A DNA stretch of 64,000 bases from Alisma plantago-aquatica (GCA_963693085.1 OY856411.1:119784267-119848266); one strand, 5' to 3'. Counted from the stretch's first letter, positions 36,620 through 49,907 are shown. Notes: generated from the sequence alone by a model not told the origin. Made by a program: numbers and translations.

Positions 36620-39029
36620 ATATGGACATTGTGAATAAAAGATTCTCAAAATTTGAATTTTATTGACTAGGAAGGATCTAGGGTAAGTAATTAATGTGTG
36701 GTCTACATTTTGTTTTGTTTCAAATTCGTTTGACCTCTCAAATAAATATAAATCACAATGTCAATCCATTTAACACATGTAATGTAAACATTAATTAATT
36801 GTTGATCAAAATTAGTCAAGATGAGACCATATGTTTAAAATAGTAGAAGGGAATCTAGAAGGAGAGTTTGATTATTTTCTTTCTTTTACATTCCAAAGTT
36901 TTAATAATTGAATACAATGGATAAATATATTAATTTGAGACTATTAAAATGTGAGTTTTCACCTGTCACCTTTCCAACACTACTAGGAAGCTTTATATGA
37001 AAACGAAAATGTCATTATGGATGAGAAGATATAAAATTTATGTAAATGGTATGGACACTTAAAAATTGTTTATTGTTACATAGTTATAACATTATTTTAA
37101 ACAACAATGAATTATATGGTAATGAGTAATTGCACTCAACAATTTTTAATTAACACATTGAAATCACATTGTATACTCTTGCTTTACAACTAGTGCATGT
37201 AGATGTAATATAAAGTTCTTTTTCTCTTTCCCTCACTTGGTGATTAGTTTTATTATAAAATGAAATAATGTGTCTCAGCCATACATACATGGAAATAAGA
37301 CACTATGGTAATTATGTAAGGAATGGTTCAACTCTCTCACGTTTTCTCTCTTTCTTTGTGATTACAAATAAAATGTAATGGTAATTTAGTTAATTTAATA
37401 TTTTTGATAAACAAATAAAAGCAAATGATAAGACATTCTCTCTTAAATATCTCATACAAAAGATATGAAAGATGATAAAGGAAATTCACAAACAAAAGAT
37501 AATTATTTTAACCACAAAGTTGGACTTCAGTAATTAACAAAGAGAAATATGTTTTTCACAAAGTCTTACCTTTTAATATACTGGAGTTAAGATAATTCCA
37601 ATGTTTAATTAAATGACAAAAGATATTAAAAATTTTTAAATCCACTTGGACTAGAAAGTTCTAGACCATTAACACCTATAAAAGGGACCCCCATGATCCT
37701 AGCATACCAAGGAAAAAAAGCACACTAGCCTATGTTCTTGCAAATCACATTCAAGCGCTGCCTCAAAGATTAGAGAGATCATCTTAGGATCAACTTCTCT
37801 CCAAGTAGACTAGCCTATATTCTTGTAAATCACATCCAGACGCTGCCTCAAGGATCAGAGATACAATCATAGGATCTACATTGCTCCAAGGTAAACGGGC
37901 CATGCTGCTGAGCACAAATACTTATGGTTGCTTGCATGTTAAATATAAAATAGATATTACTACTTCAAGTTTAATGCTTTAGTCACGATTCACTATATTA
38001 TTGATTGTTGATTTCTACATGCTATGTCCTATGCTATAATGTTCACCGTGATTATTGTTTATCATTAAATACTCATGAAAATAATGTTAATGATCAAGAG
38101 GGAGAGATCCCATCATGTTTAAGATACCATCTTAATGGGGAGAAATCCCTTCATGTTAAGTTTAAGAATCATGATTTATGTTAATGAAAACATCATGTTA
38201 ATGATCAAGTCTTTGGAATTCAGATAGTCTTTTTATGCTACCGATCTTGGACCTCAAAAAGTTCGTCAAGGGCTTTCCTAGCAATCATATCGTCCTAAGG
38301 GGACGTCACAGAGGGACGCATAAGATTTCATTTCAATTCTTCATGTTAATAATGATATTCAAGAATGTTTGTAGTTAATTCATGTCAAGTTTTCTTACAA
38401 GTTAAGTATATTTACTTTTTTGCTTATTATAAAGTGCCAGTACTATTTACTGATGTGTTGTTTTTCCCTTTGCATGGCTGGGGACGCGATGTCCCCAGGA
38501 TTTGGAGCAAGTAAGGACTCAAGAAGAGCAAGCCAGGACTAGAAGACATTGAAGAGTTTAGTGGTGGGGTGCCATCCATTCTAGGCGACCCATTCATCTA
38601 GAGATGCTTATTATTATGCTTAGTTTCCCATGTTGAGAGACGAATAGAATTCTAGACTTGTTGTTTATAATTTCCTATTCATAGAATTATAGAATAATGT
38701 ATGAATCTCAATGGTGAATTATTTGTTTACTTGCAATTATTACCTTTTTGTGACAACCCTCCCTAAAATGTCAAGTACCCACATTATGGATAATGATGGG
38801 GATTAGGCTGGGCTTCTGCTGGTTATATACGAAACCCTAGGGAGGGGTGTTACATGTACTGATGAACTGGAATGTACATAACTTACTTTGGTTCTTTATG
38901 AAGGAGTTTTTCAGTTTATGGATCTCTTTGTAAAAAGTTTTAATTTTTAGTGATTTTCAGTAATTCCGCTGCTAACGATCGCTTCCGCATTAGTTAATCA
39001 TGTTTTGTGAGTTAGTTTGTCTCATCAAG

Positions 39030-39743
39030 TGCCTTGGATACCTCCACCTTATCAACGATGATAGTCCCATCGTCAAGTTACCAAGCATGAAGAATAAGCG
39101 TGCAGTTGTCTCTGATCTCATGAATAAGTGGATGTAGGACAAGAGAAAATAGAAGTAACTCCAAGGGATCACCTGGTTTACTCCAGTGGATGGCCAAATA
39201 TATTTCTCTGCAATGTACAACGCTGTTGCCTGACAATAAAGAAACTTCACCCATAAAGAAATGGAGAACATATTGAACTTATATCATGGAGAAGCATCAA
39301 CCAATCCCCCAAGGTGAAAGCATTAGAGAAATCCACTGTAACCATGAAGAGGGATTTGTCTTCATGTTTCTTGCTCAACAACCTATTGACATTGTGCAAA
39401 ATTGCCTCAGCCTCAATAGATATGTCAATTCTGAATTTGAAGTTATTGAGATATTTCCATATCTTTACCCAGTCCTATTACAAAAGTTTTGGACACAAGA
39501 TGCCTCCAAATAGTACCCATTGCTATAGGACGTATACTCTAGTCAAGCTTTAGCAGTGGCGTAAGAGGTGCAGATGCTACAAACACCGAAAAGCTCAAAA
39601 GACATCCTCCAACCATAAATTAACTGCCAGAGTGATGGCATGTAGGAGATATGTGGCAACTGCATATCCCTCTCCACATTGAGCGTCTAGGATGTGTTGG
39701 ACCCTCAACCCGTCTCTACCACATTAAGTCCCTTTAAGACAAC
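39030..39743 (-). pseudogene. Reverse transcriptase pseudogene, N-terminal/central part, third copy
   Basis: Third copy at offset 29,738 from the first. Small differences include CTTGTTTACTCC to CTGGTTTACTCC and ACGTTGTT to ACGCTGTT. The same LDD-box stop and frame changes are present, so the gene was already dead before it was duplicated. Confidence 0.75.
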
Positions 39744-40536
39744 GCAGAACAATATCCACATCTGCTATGAATAAAAAATAGATGATTCTTAATCATGCTT
39801 GCATGCTTATGGAAAAATCCAAAATAGAATAGTTTGACGAATAAAATTTTAAGTATAACACCCATATAAAAATACTTCCCAAAGTAGCCCACTTTACTGA
39901 GAAAATGACACTTAGATTGGCCTTCTTTTGACAAATTATTGAAAAATCACTTAAATTGGTGTTTTTCCGATCAAGCTATTGAAAACGCCAATCAAATTGG
40001 CGTCTTCAACCATGAATGAAAAAACAAGTAAGGCAAAAATGTCAAGTGAATTAGTTATTTCACCTGCACGTTAGGTGAAAACGCAATTTACTAGGTGCTT
40101 TTGTCTTTTTTTTCGTTTCTCATTTAAAGCTCTAATTTGATTGGCTGTTTCCACTAGCTTGATTGGAAAAACGTCAATTTAAATAGAATTTATATTCTAA
40201 AGTGGGCTGCATTTGGAATTACTTAGACATGAATGTTATATTTGGAATTTTTTTCATTCATCAGTGGCTGAGAGTTTCAATCATGTGACTTCTCAATCGT
40301 ACATCAGCAGATTTACCAACGAGGTGTCACATCTTCAAAAAAAATTATCGAAGTGTGCTATTTTGATTTTTTTCCATATTTATTTTCTACGAGGTATATT
40401 TCCAACAATGACATACTGTGCATGGGTGACGGACGGATTTATAGTTGTGCTAGCTTTTCGTTTCAAATAATATATTATCTCTTACCTGGAAAAATCATGA
40501 GTTGTTTTCGTTATAGATTTATACAGGAGTTATCTG

Positions 40537-41848
40537 TTCATTCCGCCTCCCGATGGACACGAAAATGAATTAATTTAGTTCCTTATATGAAATCCCAGCT
40601 CCTCTCATCAAGCTTACATAGCTCTCATGTTCCGCCGGATAGACATTTTCCCTATCAGCGTCGGTCATTGCAGCTAGCGACATCTTTGTTTGCATTCTCT
40701 CCAAAGTTCTCAGGCAATGTATACGATTATTCTCCTCCATATATAAAAATCTCGAATTCTTGATATCGTCCCCTGGCTTGCTTCTATCTCTTGTTCACAG
40801 GCAGAGACTGCCGCCACAGAAACCGTGTAGCACTTCGATCCTAACCGCATGCAGTATCCCGTCGTGGTGCCCGGCGAGCCAGTCAGACAGTTGTAGATAG
40901 CAAAACATGGAATGCCTATCCCGTACGCACTCCTTTGTCGGTTCCGGGTATATACACGCAGCGGAATGTCTTTGACGTCGGAGGTGCATGTGGGGGTGCG
41001 GACTGAGGAGACTGCATTTTTCTGCGGCTGTTGTTGTTGCTGCAGCTGGCTGTTTATTTCATTTCTCTCATTCTATCTGGCTTTTCCTTCCTCCAGCTCG
41101 CGCTGCTCCCCTGCCTTTCCAAGTTCTCTGCTCCTTTCCCTCTCGATGTGGACGCCGGATCATGCCGTGATTGCCATCTTATCAGACAGGTGGTGGTCAT
41201 CCCCATCCTCCGACCGCCGTAGTGATCCATGAGTGTACCAGAACACGCGGGGGCCGGTCGGATCGAGTTACTGTCCCATATTTTCCATTCCCCGATATGG
41301 AATAAAGGTGGGGGACGGAGTTTGGATGGGGAGTCCATGCATTTGCCCAAATCCAGTTAATTTCATGAAATTCGATAGCAACATTCGTACACGGCGTCTC
41401 CGTCGGTGTTGGAAAAGGACAATCATACGGAAGATTACAGTGGGCGGTTTTTCGCATGCCGTCCAATCAGAAACAACACCTCTGCCTAATCTGGTTTTGA
41501 ATCCCCCCGTAAGCTCGGGATTCTTGTAATCTTGATGGATAGGAGTTTGGAGGATGCAAATCAAATCGTGGGTGAATTTTTCGCGATCTTGGTGGACCCA
41601 ATGTTGGCTGCATTTTAACTGCAGTTCTTACAAGTTACAAGTACAGTACAAGCAGTCGGCCCACCCGCAGCTGGACAGTTCTGTTAACCCGAGTGACAAT
41701 CCTTTGAAGATTCAACGTACAGATCCATGGATAATACCGACCAAGCTGCTGATCGTCTTCATCTCCGAATGAATTGGCTACTGTTACGTCAGTGCGTAGC
41801 CACATATTGATCTGGGTGGCCAGGTATCTCATATTTGCCCGTTACTCC
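40537..41848. other. Unique GC-richer segment, no recognised gene
   Basis: The duplication ends at 40,536. The following DNA is compositionally unlike the flanks, and ORFs of 60-106 codons overlap on both strands without any domain. TATATAAAA at 40,740 followed by a pyrimidine-rich stretch could be a core promoter, but I see no coding exon that supports it. It might be the 5' region of a host gene. Confidence 0.35.
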
Positions 41849-42184
41849 ACGTTTGGTTTTTGCAGGATTTACTGAAATCCTGTATTCTGTCCATCCTGCA
41901 TTACTGAAATGCTGCATTCTTAAAATCCCGTAAAGTAAAATTTTATGTTTGGTTTGCTGGATTTTGTATGTGTGGGATTTATTTTTTTTCGTGTCTACTA
42001 TCTTGCCCATGATGGATTTTGGCGTCCGGGAGAATTTTGATGGAGACCAAAATACGGGATTCCTATTATGTCTGAAAATCCCGGGATTAGCCTCATTTCT
42101 CCAATCCTGCAAACCAAACATAAAATTTGCTGAACTAGAGTCCAGAATACAATCCAATACGGCAAAATCCAGGTAACCAAACAT
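41849..42184. mobile_element. MITE-like inverted-repeat element with a second inverted repeat inside
   Basis: The outer ends are ACGTTTGGTT (41,849) and AACCAAACAT (to 42,184), followed inwards by GGATTT/AAATCC. A second, better pair lies inside: AAATTTTATGTTTGGTTTGC (41,938) against GCAAACCAAACATAAAATTT (ending 42,128). No transposase is present and the length is about 336 bp. A clear target duplication is not visible, so the superfamily (hAT or PIF/Harbinger style) is open. Confidence 0.55.
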
Positions 42185-42323
42185 GCATATAAAATTTGTT
42201 GTGTATCACTAGAAATGACCACACGGTGGCCTCCCCGTATAACTAGTCCCCCCCTCCCCCCTGGACCACATCTTCTGACACCGCTTTCTGTCCCAGCCTC
42301 TGTCCCATTACATCTCAGCTGTG

Positions 42324-42332
42324 TATTTATAC
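42324..42332 (+). promoter_or_regulatory. Candidate TATA box
   Basis: TATTTATAC is preceded by a C-rich tract (42,247-42,262) and followed by a C-rich, TATA-free stretch. No convincing first exon follows. A 70-codon ORF starts at 42,415. Low confidence. Confidence 0.2.
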
Positions 42333-42639
42333 AAGGCTGCACGCCCACCCCCACATTCACGTCTTGAAGTGCTACGTCTTTCCCTGGATTAGCTCACGGG
42401 CCTAGTCTTTCCTTATGACTGTCACTGCTCTCGGGCCTTTGGGCCTCTTTCCTTCCAAATGGCCGAAGATTCACCGCTGCATAAATAGAATTGTCTCTAA
42501 GGATGAAGAAATGGACTTTTCCCCACAAAACTCGCTTTCTCCAGTTTCTGCCTTTTTCATTCGTGGAAACTTTTCTTCCCAATCCATCATTTTTTCTCTT
42601 TGTTCAGCTATCGATTACATCTGCTAGGGAGTGTCAATC

Positions 42640-45600
42640 TAGGCCTAGGACGAGATCAAACAGGAGTAGCTGATAATATACCACCCATTGCAAGCTTCAT
42701 GTCAACTATGTGCACCCATCATATTTCTCCAATGTCCTCTACATGTTTATTTGCACTCTTGATATTTATATTATGTGAAGTATGGCCTGCATGATGATGA
42801 TTTAGCATTTATATGCTTTGAGGTACCTTAGCCTCTGGTTTTTGTTGTGCCATGCATGCGTGATTTCATCTTTTAAGAGAGTGCATGTTGTTATATCATG
42901 AAATAGGGATGTAATAGTATATCAATATGCCATTGGTATACTTCTCTTTCCCTACGTTTATTTTTCTTCCATCCTCTCCTTTTCCTCTTGTGACCTCCCT
43001 AGCCACCTACTCCATGTAAGGCCAAATAACCAACACTCATTGTGGTTGGGGCAAAAACTTTCAATAGTAGAGAGAAACCACCTCACTACTATACACCACT
43101 CATCTTCGAATCCCCACACCCTAGATTCCAAGACCCTTCCCCCGTCAGTAAGACATATCGATGTGCATCTCATGTTTTGCAATTGAATATCCCTATTGAC
43201 TACCATCAAGATCGTTATTCACCATCCCCCTATGTTGACAACCCATGAAACTATGAGTAGCGCCTTCCTCCTATTTGTTGGGAAATGTTGAAGCAGCTTT
43301 GGCTATTATTGATGTTTATTAAGGGAGAGGTGCCACCATAGGTGCATCATGGTGTGATCATGGTGCTTGTTAGAGTGGTGACCTCTTGTAGATCAGAGCC
43401 TTCCTCCTTGTCTTGCTATATTTATTGTCTTTGCTAGTTTTACCTTTTAATGACTACCTCACTTTATTCTACTTGAGATCTTCCTGTTGTTTTAGAGTAT
43501 GCTATATTTTGGTGGTATAATAATCTTGGTGAGTTATCTAATTGAGTAGGATTCCTCAATGTAAGAATCACTCTAAAAGCTAGTGACATTCTAATGTGCC
43601 TAGCTTGTACATGTGAACTTATGATGAATGTTAACTAGAGATATGTAAACGGTATTGACTTCTCCCCTTATTGTGGAAGTAAAACGTATGAATGTTATGC
43701 TCTTTCAATATTCATCAGTTTTGAGTACCTTCAATGTATACGAAATTATATGTTGTTTTACATAACCCATTCCCATGAGAATCAACAAGCTCAGGATAAA
43801 CTATTACACTCACATCTCATGGTAACCACTAGTTTAGGACATACACCAGGAGTAAGCTTGCCAAGTATCACTTTAAACTTTACATAAATTCATCACACAT
43901 AACACATGCAACAACTTAGCATGGTAAAGAAGCATGATTACTTTCATTTCATTCAAACATAAAGAAGCATATAAAATTAGTCACTCTAGGTAGTATAACA
44001 TATAATTAATATTTTCAATTATTGAATGTAGACTCTAGCAAAAACCATTATTATGCATAAACACATACAACTCTTGTACATTCCTCTATATATATACAAG
44101 GGCCTACAACGGTAGGGACCAACTGATCTCAATTTATCTAATATTTAACTATTGTGGAAGATCTAAACTGATGCACTTATATATAGATTTGCTTTAGGTT
44201 TTACCTAATTTTCTTAATATAGGAGTGAGCTATTTGCTTAGTCACCGAGTAAAACACTAACACATTTTATTCAATTAAATTAGGCATTTAGTGTTTTTGA
44301 GAAGTTGAAACTAAAACCATGGGGTAATGCACATCAAAAGACTAAATGTACATATATATATATATGTGTGTGTAAAGCAGACATGTGAAATACTAGTGAA
44401 ATGCAAGCATCTTAACTATTGTCATCTTCTTTTTATATACAATATTTCATTAAATCTGAATTAATTTGAGTTGGAAATTTAACTGGCTACTATATTGACA
44501 ATCTATTAAATCTTACAAAATTGTTTTCTATTTTATGTTGCCCCTTAACTCACTTAGATTGTACGATCCAAGTGAAAGTTGTTACTTCCCGACTTTCCTT
44601 ACAAGTATTAAGGTTAACTCAAGGTTTTAAAACCACTATTATCTCCTCGGTCTGAAGAGTGGTTGTCCCATAAGGCTTGGTGATGAATAAATGGTGTCTA
44701 TAAAATTGAGGACTTGTGTTGTCTTGGGTACTTAGGAGGGTGCCTCTAGGTTAAAAATCCTCTAAATCCAAATAATGTAGTTCCATAAGGACTCACATGC
44801 AATATGGAATATTTTTTAGAAGAACATAGGTCTCACCCTAAAAAAAAATAGAAGAACATAGGTCTAGAAAATCTATATACTCCAATTTTAACTATCTTCG
44901 GTACCACATGGATATCTAGTTATTGTCGGATAATCCTACTAACTGAGTTGAAGTATCACAAATACCTATTTAGATATTTTGGGTACCTCCTATCTCTATA
45001 TTCATGCCACTTCTTTGTATATCATATAGTTTACAACCAGATTCACCATCCTAATTTAGAACTCAAAGGATGGATTCTATGCTATTTAAGACATCTATAT
45101 TGTTGTATTCTATTTTTAAATCATGTCCTGGAGGTAAATCATTTCATGCTACCCTCCATTGTAGATAAAGTCAATCAAGGTCTTACCCTGGGGTGAATTA
45201 AATCCTAGAAAAAAGAAACCCATATGCTCAATAGGAAATTGTATACCAAAAAGGCAAAGGTTCAACTATGTGGTCGACTATGATTAAATAACTTTCAATA
45301 TTCTATGATTATATCTTTGTATTAGTTTATCCTTTTTTTCTTTATATAATTTATTAATTGTACTACTTCACAAAATTATTTGTTAACACTTAACTTAAAA
45401 CTAGAATTTCTCATTACCATGTACTAAAGATTTCCCATAGCTAATATGCACTCAATAAATTTCTCATAAGAGTGTGACATAAAAATAAAACCTAACTTGG
45501 GGATACATTATTTTCATTCACTTTTGTAATAGAGATTTTGTTGTATGCACTCATACTAGGGTTTCCACATCTATCTTTCACATTTCATACTTATTACATA

Positions 45601-45664
45601 TAGAATGCAATAGGAAACTCTACTTAATACAAAGATTACTTGATGTAATAAAACATACAAGTTG
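42640..45664. other. AT-rich DNA, nothing recognised
   Basis: No domain, LTR end, tRNA or long ORF is visible. The longest ORF is 83 codons (42,958-43,209, minus) and overlaps another on the opposite strand. A 22-bp AT/GT microsatellite lies at 44,352-44,373, and a short direct repeat (AGAAGAACATAGGTCT) near 44,819 and 44,850. Confidence 0.5.
44352..44373. repeat. (AT)n(GT)n microsatellite
   Basis: ATATATATATATAT passing directly into GTGTGTGT. Confidence 0.85.
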
Positions 45665-46612
45665 TTTTTTTCCGAATAAATATTATCATCATTAATTCAA
45701 AACCTGGTATAGACTGTTTGCCGTCACCTCTTCTTCTCCTAGACAGTTCCAGGGAGGCTTATTGGGGTGACATTCTCTAACATAAATAGGCAAAGGCTCC
45801 TGAGGGTAAGAGGCTAATCTGATGTTGGGGGCTGGTTTCTTGAGGAACCATTTGGCCTGAGCATCGGCCAGTCTGTTGAGTTCCTGTGGATAGTGGATCA
45901 ATCTGTAGTCATGATTGGTCTGCATCTTCCGCACTCCTTGTTTCAAGCTTGCTAAGTATGTCGACACCTCTACAACACCCTGAATGAACTTGATTGAGAG
46001 CTAGGAATAAGACAGAATACATGGTGATACACATCCTCAATCAATAAGAATATCTAGGCCTATAAGAATGGCATGCATCTCCCCCACCAAGGGGTCTTTT
46101 CCTCTAAGGATCCGAGCGTCGCCTTCAATCCATGAGCCCTGGTAGTTCTGCAGTACCCAGCTGGTGCAGATGATGCCTTTCCTTTTGTCTACCGCCACAT
46201 CAACGTTGAGGTATACCTTTGTAGTGGGACAGGGCAACCCGCCCGCCGGCTTGGTCTTGAGTTTGTCACCCCACTGTAGATGGGCATTTAATGCCTCCGA
46301 GAAGGATTGCACTTGGATCTGAATTCTCACGACTAGCACTTCAACCGGTACAGTATGATCTTTGAAAACATATTCATTCCTATGTTTCCACAACATCCAA
46401 CACGTGGTAAGGAAAGTGATGCACCATGGTCCACCTTCTTGCTGGGGCTTGAGATTCATGGCAAACCATTATGAAATGGTGGTAGGACTGAAGAATTCAG
46501 TAGGCAATTGGGTAGTGATACTCTTCCATGTCCAATAGCTATCTTTGCAGTCTGGAACCACATGCATTGATGTTTCCTCCAAGCCGCACTTCTTGCATGC
46601 GGAGGAGGTAGT
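45665..46612 (-). pseudogene. 3' end of a plant L1-type LINE: zf-RVT and RNase H domains, poly(A)
   Basis: Read right to left: a zinc-binding zf-RVT block (CKKCGLEETSMHVVPDC...SYWTWKSI, near 46,480-46,600), an in-frame stop, then WMLWKHRNEYVFKD and the RNase H domain (YLNVDVAVDKRKG, GSWIEGDARI, EMHAILIGL), a frame change near 46,000, and the RNase H tail QELNRLADAQAKWF. The end is TTATTCGGAAAAAAA, where plus-strand T's at 45,665-45,671 are the poly(A). The order zf-RVT then RVT_3-type RNase H is that of plant LINE ORF2. The upstream part is cut at 46,612 by the next element, so RT and endonuclease are not in the window. Confidence 0.85.
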
Positions 46613-48082
46613 TGTTACGACCCTACCTCCCGATAACCCCCAGTTAAGGGAGACTGAGAGGTCGAAGCCGCACCCAAAATTTCCGGATCAAAGGTTCGGC
46701 AATTAACCAAGAACAATTATCAAATTTTAACAGACGAAACGGGAAAACTGTAATAAAATAAACGTTTTCATACCTTTTTGAAAACTTGGATCTCTAAACT
46801 TATATCCACTTATGGATTCTATTCTAACTAATCCTCCTTATATTTTACTTCATGTATTTCACAATATGATGATTTACTATTTGTCCTATTGGCTTGTATC
46901 GACAAACAAAACGTCGGTCAGCCGAAGTTGGTATGTGGGGGATTCACTAATCATGCAATTATCCCTAACAATGTATTGCATTCAATTATCAATTAACAAA
47001 AAAATTTATGTTTTAAGTATAACTACGCGATCCATGTGTACCCTATCCCCTACGTTATCCCTGCAGTGGACCTAGATACTACCTCCCTTATGGTAGATTC
47101 CCATTATACCCCTCATATCTTCACCTAATAGGTGAATCAATTTCTAGGGCTGAGTCACATGGCACTACCCGTAGGTAGCCCACTCCTTAACTCATGGTAT
47201 GATAAGAGTCTCATGGCACTACACATGTGTAGCCCAGTTTTTAACTCATGATACCCTAGACCTTGCTCTAGGTTATCCTTAGCCTTTGCATAGCCACAAG
47301 GGTAGACTCAGATCTAGCCAGTTATACATATATACTCATAGTGATAGTCATAGTCACTATATAGTTGCATGAATTAAAACATCCAACAGATATTTCAAGC
47401 CATGAGGGAAACGTCAATAAAATCCTCAGAAAACTAGTCGGGATAATCATAAGAGTAACCACATACTTGATCTGATGATTTGAACAGAAATATCCATGCA
47501 AATAAGAATCCAAGCAAGCAAGCATTTTCAACAAGATCCTAAAATAATCATGTAATTCCCTTTTTATTACTCATGTCATCAAGATCTATTAAACCTAGCT
47601 CGCCTCCTAGGGTTTCTAATTCACTTTTAGGGTTTCCATTGCAATTAGGGTTTCCCTTCATATTTTACTATTTCAAACCCTAATTTTATACCATTACTCA
47701 TAAACCCTTATTATCTCCTCTTTTCTTCAATATTAAGGTTATCTTATCCACATATAACCCTATTCTTAGATTAAGAGTACCATTAACCATCAATTACTCT
47801 CATTAAGCTTCTTTTACATTAAAGCTACTATTTTTATCCTTTTAATCCATGATAAGATCATTATATGCCTCTATCATTAATTCAAAGTTCATTATAGTCT
47901 AATTAACATATGAACTCGTTTTGCCATCAATTCTACCTTTTATTCATGAGAAAACCCTAATTACTACATATAGGGTATTTATCCAAAATTAAGGACTTTT
48001 ATGTACAAATAACTTAGAACCATCATTTAACAACATATTTTCACATTTTTCAAATTAAATATGATCTTATCCTCTTTGACCC
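46613..48082 (+). mobile_element. LTR-like element J, partial, interrupted by element O
   Basis: Begins TGTTACGACCC directly against the LINE sequence and has no coding domain up to 48,082, where the next LTR starts. It has four exact telo-boxes (TTAGGGTTT at 47,627 and 47,645; AAACCCTAA at 47,675 and 47,952). It also has a twofold imperfect repeat at 47,153-47,261 built round CTACCCGTAGGTAG and CTACACATGTGTAG. The TG start, the telo-boxes and the interruption of a LINE suggest an LTR whose other end lies beyond the nested insertions, outside the window. Orientation and class are inferred. Confidence 0.45.
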
Positions 48083-49883
48083 TGATAACACCAAATTTTG
48101 TGATATTTTAGACTTTTTTTTCTGTTATCAAAACTGCCCTTTTCTGCTATTTTCCTCTCTTTTATATGCACTTTCGCAATAATTGGCCAAGAAATGCTCT
48201 TAATCCAATTTTTCCTATCTTTTATAGAGTTTTCCTCGTTTTTGGGCAATAAGGCCGCTCCGACCCATGAATAAGTCCAAGTCTGTCTCGGCCTCCCTGA
48301 CGACCGATACAACCCCTGCCCGATAGGGCTGGGCGACAGAAAGACGCTCGACAAAGAGAGGGGCCACGCGAGAAGAAGCTGACGGACGACACACCTTCTA
48401 CCCGACAGGGAGCCCAGCTCGTCCTGACAACCCAGCTTGTCGGGCGACATAGCCACCCACCGGCAGGCGTGCCGCCCATCACGACCGATAGCCGACACCA
48501 TCTACATCAAGCGACACATCTGTATCGGACCGTCCAACGACTGGCGCATAAGGGAGCCACGTGGCGCTTCGAGCAGCATGTCCTCTCCCCAACCAGCTGA
48601 CTATAAATAGCAGCTACAGGGAGCTGAAAAGACGGTCCACAGTTCGGAATTCGGAGTTCTAGAATTCGGACAGTTGGGAGTTGAGCCATCCTCCGAGGAG
48701 ACTGCGAGATCATACGTGTCGTGCCCCAGTGCTTGTCTCGGGTGACACTAGGTGAGCTTTTCCTCATCCCGAGAGGGAGGGGACAGTTCACTTAGGACCG
48801 TCCCGGGCGACACTGTGGGCCGATATCGGCCGACGTAGATGAGCGACGCAAGTGCCCGACAACAACAATGTGTAGCTCTTAGCCCGACACGATATCAAAC
48901 TGATACACTTAGCTTGTCGAGCGTGCCACCCGAGAGGTTGTGCCGCCCGACATGAGTGTATCGACAGGGTCCTTGAACGATACGGTCGACAGTCGGTACG
49001 TGCCGCCCGACACCTCTGTATCGGGCTAGGCCTCTGTCCGATATTGGGCAGGAGAGCTACTGCATCCTGTCGTCCTTCTACATCAAGGAGGCGATACCTA
49101 TCTTTACTTTCTATCATTTAATTCCTTATTTACGCATTGTAATTAAGACCCTTTATTTGTCTATGGAAATAGAAGATGCTTATTTACTTGATGCTCTGTG
49201 CTTGGTACAATCTGTTGGATGATTGCTATGTATGATATCCGAACTCTAGCTTGCATGTTTGGATCTCGTTTCTCTTAGCTAACGAATCATGTTTTCCCGT
49301 CGCAACAACTTCGAGAGTTGTGTTGTGGCTCTAGTGTTTGGTCCGATTCTGGAGTACAAGAGTGCCTGGAACGGAGTTGCCTTAGTGACCTTTCCACTCT
49401 AATTTTAGTCCAGTGACCTCGAGAGGGGCGCTGATGCCTTGTTAGAGGTACCTGCTTCGAGAGGAGGGGTACATGACTGGTTCTACCACCGCTTGTTTTA
49501 CCGTAGTTTTATCCTTCGTACCTCGCTTTAGATCGAGCAGTGTCTTTCTGTTTCTGTTGCATGAAAACCCCTAAAAACTGCTAAATGATTAAAATCTTAA
49601 ATCTCTCTTGTAGCTCCACTTGGAGATAGTTTTCTTTGTTTTATTTGTGACATCTTACTGCTTCCCTCTTTGGGAATTTATCTCTCTTTATACCTGCCGG
49701 AGTGTAGCGTGTCGATTCCATGTTCTCAACACTACCCCCTTGTCCCTGTGTTCGACCCCGTATTTCTACTTCGACCCCGTAAACAAAGTTGCGGGGGCCT
49801 AGAAGGATTCAGGTTTATAAATGTAAAAGCTCGACTACCTCAAATCCGCCTCCAATTTTAGGACGCGCGATTTAGGTCGGTCA
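48083..49883 (+). repeat. 5' LTR of Athila-like element O
   Basis: The right end is fixed by GGTCGGTCA (49,883), followed 6 bases later by the primer-binding site. The left end is placed at TGATAACACCAAATTTTGTG, a typical start for this lineage, giving 1,801 bp; GACCC precedes it. The part 48,250-49,080 is GC-rich and packed with CCCGACA/TGTCGGGC words, including two aligned units starting GTGCCGCCCGACA (near 48,939 and 48,999). The left boundary is less certain than the right. Confidence 0.65.
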
Positions 49884-49889
49884 ACTTTT

Positions 49890-49907
49890 TGGCGCCGTTG
49901 TCGGGGA
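49890..49907 (+). other. Primer-binding site of element O
   Basis: TGGCGCCGTTGTCGGGGA, the Athila-type primer site; it differs at one base from the site of element I (53,554-53,571). Confidence 0.85.

Larger units (their letters stand above)
35005..38854 (+). repeat. Plus-strand F-family LTR, third copy, interrupted by a solo LTR
   Basis: Matches 6,690-9,116 on both sides of a 1,409-bp insertion (35,211-36,619). It ends GGGGTGTTACA at 38,854. Confidence 0.8.
31600..40536. repeat. 7.5-kb tandem sub-unit, second copy in B (complete, with a 1.4-kb insertion)
   Basis: Continues the LTR through GGGATGTGACA near 33,990, then a third copy of the spacer, inverted LTR, element end and RT fragment. 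It leaves the repeat after GAGTTATCTG at 40,536 into unrelated DNA. Relative to the first sub-unit it is shifted by 28,327 before the solo LTR at 35,211-36,619 and by 29,738 after it. It is visibly more diverged than A versus B. A frame change near 40,340 (an altered A run) is one example. Confidence 0.85.

Noticed and set aside
41054..41564. Coding exon in the GC-richer segment
   Set aside because: Several 60-106 codon ORFs overlap on both strands with no domain, and low stop density is expected from the composition.
48067..49117. Arg/Ser-rich ORFs of 86-144 codons on the minus strand
   Set aside because: They lie antisense in the GC-rich LTR of element O, where repeated CCCGACA words keep frames open.
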